Under the pieces are notes generated by a model that had not been told where the DNA came from, did not search any database, and saw only the letters and a program-made list of their open reading frames with translations. Positions 1 to 8,907 of a stretch of DNA of 64,000 bases are shown here, in pieces. The position numbers and the translations under genes are program-made. Numbering within the stretch: position 1 is the stretch's first letter; each line of letters opens with the position of its first letter. The DNA is from Arthrobacter pigmenti (GTDB lineage Bacteria; Actinomycetota; Actinomycetes; Actinomycetales; Micrococcaceae). The stretch spans positions 2,666,001-2,730,000 of the forward strand of contig NZ_JAATJL010000001.1 of NCBI RefSeq assembly GCF_011927905.1. The letters run 5' to 3'.

Positions 1-224
1 TGCAGAGGCTCGATGTTCAGCGTGTAGAACCGTTTCTGCCCCTGTGCACGCATGGAAACCAGCCCGGCTTCCCGCAACACCTTCAAGTGTTTGGAAACTG
101 TGGGCTGACTGACCGCCAGTTCTTCCACCAATTCGCCTACGGCTTTGTCCCCGTCCCGCAACGATGCAAGGATCTGTCGGCGGGTGGCTTCAGCGATGAC
201 GGCGAATACATCATCCATGACCAT
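1..224 (-). CDS. ArsR/SmtB-family transcriptional regulator, C-terminus beyond window
   Basis: The minus strand reads a helix-turn-helix protein of which the first 74 residues are in the window. It begins MVMDDVFAVIAEATRRQIL and continues with the ArsR-type winged helix: the recognition helix region SQPTVSKHLKVLREAGLV is diagnostic, followed by the wing QGQKRFYTLN. ArsR proteins are dimeric repressors released by metals or other signals; no sensor cysteines are visible in this part. A second in-frame ATG lies 6 bases downstream (218), so the start is uncertain by two codons. It lies 56 bases 3' of the acuC-like gene on the same strand, so the two may be co-transcribed. Confidence 0.85.
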   Translation of the reverse strand, partial: MVMDDVFAVIAEATRRQILASLRDGDKAVGELVEELAVSQPTVSKHLKVLREAGLVSMRAQGQKRFYTLNIEPL

Positions 225-280
225 CCCATTACCATAACCGCATATATCCCTCAGGGCATCACGCGGGCACTATCCGGTGC

Positions 281-1483
281 TCAGTCGAACCAGGGGTCCA
301 ATCCGTGCAGCGGGAAGACTGCCTTGCGCGTGGCCATGATGGACCGGTCCACGCTTTCGTTCGGGTCGAAGCCCGCCTCCCACGATTGCCACCACAGGTC
401 AGCTCCGTCACCCAGCAGTGCGGGGACTGCACGTCCATAGCGTTCAGTGACGTAAGATCGCCACTCGGCGGGCACCGGCGTCGTCGTCGTAATGTCCGCA
501 CCAACCGCTACCGCGGTGAGAAGTGTCCACGATCTCGGCACAACCGACGTGATGTTGTATCCGCCTCCGCCAGTGGCAATCCAACGGCTCTCGCAATACC
601 GTGAAGCAAGGTCTCGGATGCTTAGGGCTGCAGCATGTTGGGCGTCGACCGAGATCCTCAGGTTAGTCAGCGGATCATCCACATGGCTGTCACAGCCATG
701 CTGACTCACAATCACCTCCGGCTGAAACGCCTCCGCCAACTGGGGAACTACCGCATGGAACGCCCGCAGCCAGGCTGAATCACCCGTGGTGGTCGGCAAT
801 GCAACGTTCACGGCATAGCCATGCGCGTGCGGCCCACCGATCTCGTCGGAGAACCCGGTTCCGGGAAACAGGCTCACCCCGGTCTCATGAAGCGAGATGG
901 TCATGACCCGTTTGTCGTCCCAGAAGATCTCCTGGGTTCCATCGCCATGGTGCGCATCGACGTCAACGTACAAAACCCGCTGCACTCCCCCGTCCAGGAG
1001 TCGCTGGACAGCTGCAGCGGCATCGTTGTAGATACAGAACCCGCTTGCACGGGCACGGCCCGCGTGGTGCAACCCGCCGCCGAAGTTGACCCCATGCTGC
1101 ACACTGCCGGACAGCACCGCATCGGCCGCAGCAAGCGAACCACCGACCAGCCGTGCGCTCGCCGAATGCATGCCACTGAAAGCAGGAGTGTCCTCCGTGC
1201 CCAAACCGGCGGTGCCGTACGCGCCATCCGGATCCGCGTCCGCCGCTTTCACCGCTGCCACATAATCAGCAGCATGGACCGTGCATAACTCACTGTCGGC
1301 GGCCACCTCGGGAACCTCGATGCTTACCTGCGGTAAGTCAAACAGTCCGACGGCGCGTACCAGCCTCGCGGTCAGGTCCAGCCGACGCGGATCCATGGGG
1401 TGGTTAGCGCCGAAATTGTACGCAAGCATGGAGTCGTCCCACACCACTCGGGTGCTGAACACGGGAACCGGCGCACTGGACAC
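281..1483 (-). CDS. acuC: AcuC-type acetoin utilization / class I histone-deacetylase-family protein
   Basis: This 400-residue protein has the arginase/deacetylase fold of the AcuC family, zinc-dependent amidohydrolases that remove acetyl groups from lysine; in Bacillus AcuC acts on acetyl-CoA synthetase. The catalytic features are present: the His pair in GGGLHHAG (139-140), the metal site DVDAHHGDG (174-182; likely ligands Asp176 and His178), a third likely ligand Asp265 in GCDSH, and the late GGGGYN tyrosine loop. Length is normal for the family. The start codon is GTG (complement of 1481-1483) with only a weak ribosome site. An acs gene with its conserved modifiable lysine lies at 28.3 kb, a plausible but unproven substrate. 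Confidence 0.9.
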   Translation of the reverse strand: MSSAPVPVFSTRVVWDDSMLAYNFGANHPMDPRRLDLTARLVRAVGLFDLPQVSIEVPEVAADSELCTVHAADYVAAVKAADADPDGAYGTAGLGTEDTPAFSGMHSASARLVGGSLAAADAVLSGSVQHGVNFGGGLHHAGRARASGFCIYNDAAAAVQRLLDGGVQRVLYVDVDAHHGDGTQEIFWDDKRVMTISLHETGVSLFPGTGFSDEIGGPHAHGYAVNVALPTTTGDSAWLRAFHAVVPQLAEAFQPEVIVSQHGCDSHVDDPLTNLRISVDAQHAAALSIRDLASRYCESRWIATGGGGYNITSVVPRSWTLLTAVAVGADITTTTPVPAEWRSYVTERYGRAVPALLGDGADLWWQSWEAGFDPNESVDRSIMATRKAVFPLHGLDPWFD

Positions 1484-1597
1484 CCCAGCAGGCTACGCGA
1501 TCGCTGCCGCTCCTGCCCACAGGTGTTGGCCGGAAGTGGTTTACTACTCGAAGGACTCTAGCGGGCAACTCGAGTGAATCGGAGCTGATCGACAAGG

Positions 1598-3010
1598 ATG
1601 GCAAGAGAACAACCGTCCTGGTTGGGAGGTACTGACCAGGCTCGTTTACGCCCGCTCGCGAGGATTCGCGACTTCATCGACGGCGTAGTCAACAGCTCTC
1701 CAGCGCGGGTCGCGCTACTGGTCTTCTTCCTTGTGGTAATCGTCTTCACCGCGCTGCTGAGCCTGCCGCTCGCCTCCGCGTCCGGAGAGTTCACGCCGCT
1801 ACACGACGCCCTGTTCACTGCAGTTTCCGCCGTCTGCGTGGTGGGACTAACTGTAGTGTCGACAGCGGCTTACTGGTCGTTCTTCGGCCAACTCATCATC
1901 CTCATCGGGATTTTCGTAGGTGGCCTGGGGACCCTTACGCTGGCATCGGTACTGGCGCTGATGGTTAGCAAACGCCTTGGAGTCAGAGGCAAGCTACTAG
2001 CCCAGTCAGCACTGAACAATGCAAGCCGCCTGGGTGAAGTCGGCACCCTGCTGCGGATCGTCATCACCACATCGGTGGTCGTTGAGGTGGCCCTCGCCGT
2101 AGCCCTCATCCCACGGTTCATAATCCTCGGCGAACCGTTCTGGCAGGCCGTCTGGCACGGCATCTTCTATTCAATATCCGCCTTCAACAACGCGGGTTTC
2201 ACACCGCACACGGACGGACTGGTTCCGTACGAGACCGACCTATGGATCCTGGTCCCACTGATGATCGGCGTGTTTGTCGGAAGTCTTGGCTTCCCTGCAA
2301 TCCTGATAATCCTGCAGTTCAAGCACCACATCAGCCGATGGAGCCTGCACACCAAACTAACTGTGAACGTCTCGCTGATTCTTTTGGTCGTGGGAACTCT
2401 CCTTTGGGGCGCCATGGAGTGGAGTAACAGCAGCACGATCGGTGGCTTGAGCTTCGGCGACAAGGTGATTCACGCAGTTTTCGCATCCGTGATGACCCGG
2501 TCCGGCGGCTTCAATCTGATTGATCAGGGGCAAATGGAGCCGACCACGATGCTCCTGACGGATGCCCTGATGTTCGCCGGGGGCGGATCTGCGTCTACAG
2601 CTGGCGGAATCAAGGTCACGACGCTTGCGATCATGTTCCTGGCCATCCTCGCCGAGGCGCGCGGCGATTCCGACGTTCGTGTGTACGGACGAACCATCCC
2701 CCAGGGCGCAATGCGCGTCGCCATCTCAGTGATCTTCATGGGCGCGACACTGGTGCTCGTCGGGACTGGACTTATTCTCTGGATCTCCGGCGAAGAACTC
2801 AACCGTGTCCTCTTCGAGGTGATCTCGGCCTTCGCCACCTGCGGACTGAGCACCAACCTCAGCGCTGAATTGGATCCCGAGGGGAAGTACGTGCTCTCCG
2901 CACTCATGTTTGCCGGACGTCTGGGAACGATTACCCTTGCTTCTGCGCTTGCACTGCGGCAGCGCAGCACCCTCTACCACTACCCCGAAGAGAGGCCCAT
3001 CATTGGCTGA
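1598..3010 (+). CDS. ktrB: KtrB/TrkH-family potassium uptake membrane subunit
   Basis: This 470-residue integral membrane protein has the repeated helix-pore-helix organisation of the Ktr/Trk family. Pore-loop segments with the characteristic glycine and following sequence are visible at AVCVVGLTVV (about 86-95), SAFNNAGFTPHT (about 193-204), SVMTRSGGFNLI (about 296-307) and SAFATCGLST. The cytoplasmic gate region GGGSASTAGGIKVTT matches the intramembrane loop of KtrB. It forms the ion-conducting dimer controlled by a KtrA ring, and that partner gene follows with an 8-base overlap, so the two are translationally linked. It is transcribed divergently from acuC. I see no c-di-AMP riboswitch in the 114-base upstream gap. 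Confidence 0.92.
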   Translation: MAREQPSWLGGTDQARLRPLARIRDFIDGVVNSSPARVALLVFFLVVIVFTALLSLPLASASGEFTPLHDALFTAVSAVCVVGLTVVSTAAYWSFFGQLIILIGIFVGGLGTLTLASVLALMVSKRLGVRGKLLAQSALNNASRLGEVGTLLRIVITTSVVVEVALAVALIPRFIILGEPFWQAVWHGIFYSISAFNNAGFTPHTDGLVPYETDLWILVPLMIGVFVGSLGFPAILIILQFKHHISRWSLHTKLTVNVSLILLVVGTLLWGAMEWSNSSTIGGLSFGDKVIHAVFASVMTRSGGFNLIDQGQMEPTTMLLTDALMFAGGGSASTAGGIKVTTLAIMFLAILAEARGDSDVRVYGRTIPQGAMRVAISVIFMGATLVLVGTGLILWISGEELNRVLFEVISAFATCGLSTNLSAELDPEGKYVLSALMFAGRLGTITLASALALRQRSTLYHYPEERPIIG

Positions 3011-3671
3011 AAGACCAGCACACAACGCACCAATGCTCGTGATCGGGCTTGGCCGATTCGGGTCCGCAACGGCCGAGCAACTGGTGAAGCAGGGACGCGA
3101 AGTCCTGGCCATCGAGAAGGACCAGCAGTTGGTCCAGAAATGGTCCGGGACACTGACCCACGTGGTCGAGGCCGACGCAACCAACATCGACGCGCTTCGC
3201 CAACTCGGGGCGCAGGAGTTCACTGCCGCCGTCGTCGGTGTTGGTACCTCGATTGAATCCAGCGTGCTCATCACTGCGAACCTCGTGGACCTGAACATCG
3301 ACAACCTGTGGGTCAAGGCCATTACGCCGTCCCACGGCAAGATCCTGAAGCGTATCGGCGCCAACCACGTCATCTACCCTGAGGCTGATGCCGGTCAGCG
3401 CGCAGCGCACCTGGTAGGCGGCCGCATGCTGGACTTTATCGAGTTCGACGACGGCTTCGCAATCGTCAAGATGTACCCACCGAAGGAAACCCAGGGCTTC
3501 ACCCTCGGCGAGTCGGCGGTGCGGTCGAAGTACGGTGTTACCGTTGTCGGCGTGAAATCCCCGGGCGAGGACTTCACTTACGCACGGCCGGAAACGAAGG
3601 TCACCAGCCGGGACATGCTGATCGTCTCGGGCCACGTGGACTTGCTGGAACGCTTCGCCGCGCGTCCCTGA
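3003..3671 (+). CDS. ktrA: KtrA/TrkA-family cytoplasmic RCK regulator of potassium uptake
   Basis: The 222-residue protein starts with the Rossmann motif MLVIGLGRFGSA, the RCK_N (TrkA-N) nucleotide-binding fold, with an acidic residue ending strand 2 (LAIEKD) that would bind adenine nucleotide ribose. The second half, from about residue 140 (FAIVKMYPPKETQGFTLGE), is an RCK_C domain, the site where c-di-AMP binds in many KtrA proteins. I chose the TTG at 3003 because it sits about 6 bases after GAAGAGAGG (2988-2996) and overlaps the ktrB stop, the normal coupling for this pair; an in-frame ATG at 3033 is the alternative and would remove ten residues. A longer upstream start at 2910 would run through ktrB and is rejected. 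Confidence 0.9.
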   Translation: MAERPAHNAPMLVIGLGRFGSATAEQLVKQGREVLAIEKDQQLVQKWSGTLTHVVEADATNIDALRQLGAQEFTAAVVGVGTSIESSVLITANLVDLNIDNLWVKAITPSHGKILKRIGANHVIYPEADAGQRAAHLVGGRMLDFIEFDDGFAIVKMYPPKETQGFTLGESAVRSKYGVTVVGVKSPGEDFTYARPETKVTSRDMLIVSGHVDLLERFAARP

Positions 3672-3678
3672 TCACCCG

Positions 3679-4527
3679 CTAGCGGCCGTCCAACTCCTTG
3701 GTGATGGCGCCCGCCCGCTCGGCAGCGGCCTGGGCGCCGGCAGCGATGATGTCCGGGAGTCCCTGCTCGTCAAAGGTCGCTATGGCCCGTTCCGTGGTCC
3801 CGTTAGGACTGGTGACTGCCTTCCGGAGCGCGGTGGCGTCAGCGCCCTCCTCGGCCAGCATGTAACCAGCGCCGGCGACAGTCTGCGTTGCCAGCAGTTT
3901 GGCCAGATCCTCTTCGAGCCCCAGTTTCACACCGGCAGCCGCCATCGCTTCAGCAAGGTAGAACGCATAGGCCGGACCGGATCCGCTCACAGCGGAAAGA
4001 GCGTCAACTTGATCCTCGGGGATTTCAACGACGGTTCCGGCGGCAGACAGGATAGTCCGGGCCTGCTCCATCAACTCGGCAGTCGCGTGGGTACCCGCCG
4101 AGATGGACAGTACGCCGCGGCCGAGGCTCGACGGGGTGTTGGGCATACTGCGGATAACGGGCTGGCCTTGAGGCAGCGCTGCCTCCAGCATGTCGATCGA
4201 GATCGCAGCAGCAACGCTGATCACCACGGTGCCCGGCTTCAGCGCGGGAGAAATCTGGCGGGCCAGGTCGAGGATGCCAACCGGCTTCACACCCAGCAGT
4301 ACGACGTCGGCCCCTCCAGCAGCCTGACGGTTTGCCTCTGTCTCCTCGGTTGAGGACAGGACCTGAACTCCGTGCCGCTTCGCCAGGTTTGCGGCTTTCT
4401 CCGGATCGCGGACTGTTGCTGTGACCTGACCAGAGGGAACTCCGGCCGCCAGTAACCCGGTAAGGATTGCGCCGTTCATGGACCCGCAACCGAGGAATGC
4501 TATGTGCTGTGAAATGTTGTTACCCAT
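3679..4527 (-). CDS. proC: Pyrroline-5-carboxylate reductase
   Basis: The 282-residue enzyme catalyses the last step of proline synthesis, NAD(P)H-dependent reduction of pyrroline-5-carboxylate. The N-terminal Rossmann motif IAFLGCGSMNGAIL (8-21) binds the cofactor. The C-terminal dimerisation and substrate helix carries the ProC signature: VSGSGPAYAFYLAEAMAAAG followed by the A.QTVAGAGYML segment and the SPNGTTE loop. Length and domain order are standard. The gene converges with ktrA, with a 7-base gap and no obvious terminator. Its promoter must lie in the intergenic region that carries the tandem structured RNAs, and it is transcribed away from them. Confidence 0.96.
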   Translation of the reverse strand: MGNNISQHIAFLGCGSMNGAILTGLLAAGVPSGQVTATVRDPEKAANLAKRHGVQVLSSTEETEANRQAAGGADVVLLGVKPVGILDLARQISPALKPGTVVISVAAAISIDMLEAALPQGQPVIRSMPNTPSSLGRGVLSISAGTHATAELMEQARTILSAAGTVVEIPEDQVDALSAVSGSGPAYAFYLAEAMAAAGVKLGLEEDLAKLLATQTVAGAGYMLAEEGADATALRKAVTSPNGTTERAIATFDEQGLPDIIAAGAQAAAERAGAITKELDGR

Positions 4528-4602
4528 CAGGACATGGTGTCATGGTCGTGCTTTCCCAGCATCCTCACAGCCCGCTCAAGGCGCAGACCCAAGAAATACC
4601 AG

Positions 4603-4730
4603 TACACTCGTTATTACCTCATAAAAGGTGCGAGTGATGGGCCGGGTTTTCCCTGACCCGGCCGGTGCCGGTGAGCCGCGGATGTGTTTCCCCCAACCAC
4701 TCCGATGTGCTCACCGGCACTTTCCTTTTT
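4603..4730 (+). ncRNA. Structured C-rich-loop small RNA, copy 1 (6C-like)
   Basis: Three consecutive hairpins are visible. A: ACCT/AGGT (4616-4619 with 4626-4629) inside CACTCG/CGAGTG (4605-4610 with 4631-4636). B: an 8-bp stem 4640-4647 with 4656-4663 closing the loop TTTCCCTG. C: a 12-bp stem 4665-4676 with 4709-4720, containing an inner hairpin whose loop is CCCCC (4690-4694). Stem C is followed by TTTCCTTTTT, an intrinsic terminator, which sets the strand and the 3' end near 4730. A -10 box TACACT (4603-4608) would start the RNA near 4615. Two hairpins with C-rich loops recall the actinobacterial 6C RNA, which is known to act on mRNAs through such loops; that family assignment is my inference. 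Confidence 0.75.
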
Positions 4731-4858
4731 GCCGCCATTTGGCGTCTTCGCCGGGCTTGGAGCGAGGCATGAGCAGCTACCCGCCTTATTTCTCGGACCC
4801 GCTCGCAATACACACGGAACGCTCAGCTTCTCTTAGGGGAACGCTCACACACGGCTCG

Positions 4859-4990
4859 TAGTGTGGAACTCACCTCCTAGAGGTGCGAGTGATGATCGGC
4901 CAGGTCCTCCCTAGCCTGGCCAAGGTGCCGGTGAGCGAATGCGAGTGTTTCCCCCAAACACTCCCCATGCTCGCCGGCACCTTTCGCGTT
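4859..4990 (+). ncRNA. Structured C-rich-loop small RNA, copy 2 (6C-like), tandem to copy 1
   Basis: The second copy repeats the same three-hairpin layout about 256 bases downstream. Hairpin A pairs CACCTC (4871-4876) with GAGGTG (4880-4885). Hairpin B pairs 4898-4904 with 4915-4921 around the loop TCCTCCCTAG. Hairpin C pairs 4924-4936 with 4969-4981 and contains a perfect 8-bp inner stem (4943-4950 with 4956-4963) closing CCCCC. Compared with copy 1, stem B changes on both sides while staying paired (GGCCGGGT/ACCCGGCC against GGCCAGG/CCTGGCC), so structure rather than sequence is kept. A -10 box TAGTGT (4859-4864) lies at the same 7-base offset from the ACCTC arm as in copy 1. Its T-tract is weaker. 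Confidence 0.75.
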
Positions 4991-5052
4991 CCGTTGCACA
5001 ACAGAAGTATCAGCTGCTCGCCCAGCGCCCTTAGTATCTGGGCCCGTCGCCC

Positions 5053-6087
5053 TTAGGATCTAGCGGCAAGCGGCGATGAGTCCACACTGCGTTGCGCCGC
5101 CCCGGGCGTCCGGAACTGCACGTGTCCCACACCAACCGAAGGCATGGGCTCGCTGGCCTCGAACATCAGGGTGTCGAAGCGTCGCAGGATCAATCCTTCA
5201 CGCAGCGCCCAGGGACAGATCTCCATCTCGTGGACGTCGAAAATCTCAAGCGCGGCTTCCGCCACCAGCGCACCGGCCAGGACCTGCGGCGCCCGAAGTT
5301 CGGATACTCCGTCAAGGCTCACACGATCGGTCAGCGACATGGCCTCAAGCCGCTTCGCCCACAACCGGAGATCTTCAAGACGCAGTGTGCGGCGGACAAA
5401 CGGGCCCGCTCCCGACGGCGCAGCACCGGCCATCCGTGCCAGGGACCGGAAGGTCTTCGACGTTCCTGCCACAAGGTGGGGCTCGCCAAGGCGCTCAAAG
5501 TCGCCGACTGTGTCTTTCAAGGTCTTTCGGATGTAGCGGCGGAGGTCCTTCACGTCCTTCGGCGAGGGCGGGTCGCCGGGTAGCCAGTTCCGGGTCAGTC
5601 GGCCGGCGCCCAGTGGGACGGACAGCGCAACCTCCGGCAACTCGTCATGGCCCATCGCCATTTCGAAGGAACCACCGCCAATGTCGAGATTGAGAATCGA
5701 ACCGGCTCCCCATCCGTACCAGCGCCGGACCGCTTGGAAGGTCATCGCGGCTTCCTGGTCACCCGTGAGCTCCTGAAGCACCACCGATGTCTCCGCCTCC
5801 ACCCGACGCAGGACATCTTCGCCGTTACCTGCCTCCCGGATCGCCGATGTACAGAATGCGAGGAAATCTTCCGCCCTGTGCTCCGACGCGAAGTCCTTGG
5901 CCTGCAGGATAAAGCCGATCAATTCACGTTGACCTTCATCGGTGATGCGGCCTTCAGCGTCCAGGTACGCGACCAGTTGGAGCGGCCGCTTGTGGGAAGC
6001 GTAAGGCACCGGACGGGCGCCCGGGTGCGCGTCCACCAGCAGCAGGTGCACGGTATTTGAACCGATGTCGAGGACGCCTAGCCGCAT
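5053..6087 (-). CDS. Ppx/GppA-family phosphatase
   Basis: This 344-residue protein belongs to the exopolyphosphatase/guanosine pentaphosphate phosphatase family, ASKHA-fold enzymes acting on polyphosphate or pppGpp. Family motifs are present: the phosphate-1 loop LDIGSNTVHLLL (6-17), the central FCTSAIREAGN, the phosphate-2 loop LNLDIGGGSFEMA (about 133-145), and VAGTSKTFRSLAR. The short length (two N-terminal lobes without the HD-like C-terminal domain) is usual in actinobacteria, where such proteins degrade short-chain polyphosphate. It lies downstream of the tandem RNAs but on the opposite strand, convergent with them. I cannot decide from sequence between polyphosphatase and pppGpp hydrolase activity. 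Confidence 0.93.
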   Translation of the reverse strand: MRLGVLDIGSNTVHLLLVDAHPGARPVPYASHKRPLQLVAYLDAEGRITDEGQRELIGFILQAKDFASEHRAEDFLAFCTSAIREAGNGEDVLRRVEAETSVVLQELTGDQEAAMTFQAVRRWYGWGAGSILNLDIGGGSFEMAMGHDELPEVALSVPLGAGRLTRNWLPGDPPSPKDVKDLRRYIRKTLKDTVGDFERLGEPHLVAGTSKTFRSLARMAGAAPSGAGPFVRRTLRLEDLRLWAKRLEAMSLTDRVSLDGVSELRAPQVLAGALVAEAALEIFDVHEMEICPWALREGLILRRFDTLMFEASEPMPSVGVGHVQFRTPGAAQRSVDSSPLAARS

Positions 6088-6147
6088 GGTCCCATTATCT
6101 CGCGCTTCACTTCGATGCCTCTCATTGCCCGCGACGAAGGAACGGGA

Positions 6148-8907
6148 CTACTTCCGCGCCGCCGTCTTGCGCTTTGCCGGCGCACGTCCGCCGGATTTGC
6201 GTGGTGCCGGTCCCTTGGCGCGCTTCTCGGCAAGCAGGGCCACCGCTGTCTCCCTGGTCAGTTCCTCGATCGCTGTGGATCGTGGAACAGTGATGTTCGT
6301 AACGCCGTCGGTAATGTATGGACCGAAACGCCCATCCTTAACGACGATCGGCTTCTCCGACACCGGGTCATCACCGAACTCCGCCAGCGGCGGCGCGGCA
6401 GTCCGGCCGCCACGCTGCTTGGGCTGGGAGTAGATCTCCAATGCCTGTTCCAGAGTGATCGTGAAGATTTCTTCTTCGGGTCCAATGGAGCGCGAATCGG
6501 TCCCCTTCTTGAGATACGGCCCGAAGCGGCCGTTCTGGACCGTGATCTCCTTGCCCTCGGCGTCCTCGCCCAGCACCCGCGGGAGATTCATGAGCTTGAG
6601 CGCATCCTCGAGCGTGACCGTGTCAATAGACATGGACTTGAACAGTGAACCCGTGCGCGGTTTGACCTTCACCGGCTTCTTCGGAGGTTTGGGCTTGCCG
6701 TTCTTGTAGTACTCCACCGGCTGGCTCGCCAGGTCCTCAGCGGTCGGCTCAGGAATCAGTTCAATGACATACGGTCCGTACCGGCCGTCCCGCGCAACGA
6801 TGGTCCGGCCAGATTCGGGGTCGGTGCCAAGCACACGTTCCTCCGAGGCCGGGTTGTTCATGAGCTCAACGGCTTTCTCTGCCGTCAGCTCATCCGGAGC
6901 GAGGTCTTCGGGCACATTGGCACGTTGCGGTTCTGTTCCCTCCGGCGCGTCTGGGGCCAGGGGCTTCTCCAGGTACGGGCCGAACTTGCCGACCCGCAGC
7001 ACAATGCCTTCAGCAATCTCCACCGAGTTGATGCGCCGGGCATCAATCTCACCGAGATCATTGACGATCGTACTGAGGCCGGTTTCCTTGCGGTCGCCGT
7101 AGTAGAAGTGGTTGAGCCACTCCACACGGCCTGCTTCGCCGCGTGCAATGCGGTCCAGATCCTCTTCGAGCTCCGCCGTGAAATCATAATCAACGTAATC
7201 GTGGAAGTGCTCCTCAAGCAGCCGGACCACTGAGAATGCGATCCAGCTGGGAACGAGTGCCTGCCCACGGACCCGGACATAACCGCGGTCCATGATGGTC
7301 GAGATGGTCGCCGCATAGGTGGACGGCCTGCCGATGCCGCGTTCTTCAAGCACCTTCACCAGGGAGGCTTCCGTATAGCGCGGCGGCGGTGATGTCTCGT
7401 GGCCCAGCGCTTCGATCGATTCCGCACCCAGCCCATCACCGGGCGCAAGGTTCGGCAACCGGCCACCCTGACCGCCGTCGTCGGCTGCTTCCACAGCATC
7501 ATCTGAATGTCGGGCGGCGTCGCGGCCCTCCTCATATGCGGCCAGGAAGCCCCGAAAGGTAATAACCGTGCCCGACGCCGAGAACTCGGCATCCTGTCCA
7601 CCGGCGGTGACGGCGCCCAGCCGCACTGACGCCGTAGAGCCTTTGGCATCAGCCATCTGGGATGCGACGGTCCGCTTCCAGATCAGCTCGTACAGACGGA
7701 ACTCGTCACCGCGAAGTTCCTTGGCGACCTGCGCGGGCGTGCGGAAGGAATCTCCCGCGGGACGGATGGCTTCGTGAGCTTCCTGCGCATTCTTCGACTT
7801 GCCCTTGTAGACCCGGCGCGCTTCCGGCACATACTCGGCCCCGTAGAGTTCGGATGCCTGACGTCGGGCAGCGTTGATCGCCTGATCGCTCAGCGACGGC
7901 GAATCCGTACGCATATAGGTGATGTAACCGTTCTCGTACAGGCGCTGGGCAACCTGCATTGTCACCCGCGAGGAAAACCGCAGCTTGCGAGCGGCTTCCT
8001 GCTGGAGCGTCGAAGTGGTGAACGGGGCGGCAGGGCGGCGGGTGTAGGGCTTGGTGTCAACGGAGCGCACCTCAAAAGCGGCCTGCAACAAGTTCTCAGC
8101 CAGCGAGTTGGCGGCCGATTCATCGAGCAGCGTGACGTTTTGCGCCTTCAGCTCGCCGAGGTCCGTGAAGTCCTTGCCGGTTGCTACGCGCGTTCCGTCA
8201 ACGGAGACCAGCTTCGCCTTGAACGCCTCCCCCTTGGACGTGTCCTCGGGTGAGAAAACGCCCGTCAGATCCCAGTACGACGCCGAGCGGAACGCCATGC
8301 GCTCACGCTCACGCTCAACCACCAGGCGGGTGGCGACGGACTGCACACGGCCCGCGGAAAGGCCGCGCGCCACCTTCCGCCAGAGGACGGGAGAAATCTC
8401 GTAGCCATAGAGGCGATCAAGGATGCGACGTGTTTCCTGTGCGTCAACCATGGGAATATCCAGGTCGCGCAGCTCTTCCATTGCCCGCTGGATGGCCTCC
8501 CGCGTGATTTCAGGGAACGTCAGGCGATAGACCGGAACCTTGGGCTTCAGCACCTCGAGAAGGTGCCACGCGATCGCTTCGCCCTCCCTGTCACCGTCAG
8601 TGGCCAGGTACAGTTCGGTGGCATCCTTGAGCGCTGCCTTCAGCTCAGCGACGCGCTTCTTCTTGTCCGCCGATACAACGTAGTACGGCTCAAAATCATT
8701 ATCGAGGTCCACCGCGAACTTGCCGACCGAGCTCTTCTTCAGCTCCGCGGGCAGATCCGATGGCTGGGGCAAGTCACGGATGTGCCCCATGGATGCGGTG
8801 ACTTCAAAACCTTCACCGAGGTAGCCCGCAATTGTCTTGCTCTTGGCTGGAGACTCGACGATGACGAGCTTCTTGCCGGGCTTCTTGTCCGTTGCCTTAG
8901 CTGGCAC
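6148..8907 (-). CDS. topA: DNA topoisomerase I (type IA)
   Basis: The 919-residue enzyme relaxes negative supercoils by transient cleavage of one strand. The TOPRIM domain is N-terminal with VESPAK (Glu19) and the acidic DGDREGEA motif (Asp104, Asp106). The catalytic tyrosine is Tyr331 in YITYMRTDS. From about residue 610 onward there are several Topo_C_Rpt repeats, each with an (I/V)..R.G.(Y/F)GPY core (for example VARDGRYGPYV and VQNGRFGPYL), instead of zinc fingers, followed by a basic tail ending KRKTAARK. This is the actinobacterial TopA architecture. The start is GTG (complement of 8905-8907) behind GAGGAGA. The gene is probably essential and transcribed alone; a 189-base gap separates it from the next gene. 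Confidence 0.97.
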   Translation of the reverse strand: MPAKATDKKPGKKLVIVESPAKSKTIAGYLGEGFEVTASMGHIRDLPQPSDLPAELKKSSVGKFAVDLDNDFEPYYVVSADKKKRVAELKAALKDATELYLATDGDREGEAIAWHLLEVLKPKVPVYRLTFPEITREAIQRAMEELRDLDIPMVDAQETRRILDRLYGYEISPVLWRKVARGLSAGRVQSVATRLVVERERERMAFRSASYWDLTGVFSPEDTSKGEAFKAKLVSVDGTRVATGKDFTDLGELKAQNVTLLDESAANSLAENLLQAAFEVRSVDTKPYTRRPAAPFTTSTLQQEAARKLRFSSRVTMQVAQRLYENGYITYMRTDSPSLSDQAINAARRQASELYGAEYVPEARRVYKGKSKNAQEAHEAIRPAGDSFRTPAQVAKELRGDEFRLYELIWKRTVASQMADAKGSTASVRLGAVTAGGQDAEFSASGTVITFRGFLAAYEEGRDAARHSDDAVEAADDGGQGGRLPNLAPGDGLGAESIEALGHETSPPPRYTEASLVKVLEERGIGRPSTYAATISTIMDRGYVRVRGQALVPSWIAFSVVRLLEEHFHDYVDYDFTAELEEDLDRIARGEAGRVEWLNHFYYGDRKETGLSTIVNDLGEIDARRINSVEIAEGIVLRVGKFGPYLEKPLAPDAPEGTEPQRANVPEDLAPDELTAEKAVELMNNPASEERVLGTDPESGRTIVARDGRYGPYVIELIPEPTAEDLASQPVEYYKNGKPKPPKKPVKVKPRTGSLFKSMSIDTVTLEDALKLMNLPRVLGEDAEGKEITVQNGRFGPYLKKGTDSRSIGPEEEIFTITLEQALEIYSQPKQRGGRTAAPPLAEFGDDPVSEKPIVVKDGRFGPYITDGVTNITVPRSTAIEELTRETAVALLAEKRAKGPAPRKSGGRAPAKRKTAARK

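Noticed and set aside
1484-1597. c-di-AMP (ydaO-type) riboswitch before the potassium uptake genes
   Set aside because: I looked for the conserved core and found none; the gap is also too short once the acuC promoter is allowed for.
4614-4861. Short frames in the proC-Ppx gap on both strands
   Set aside because: They run through the RNA hairpins, differ between the two RNA copies and show no conserved protein sequence.
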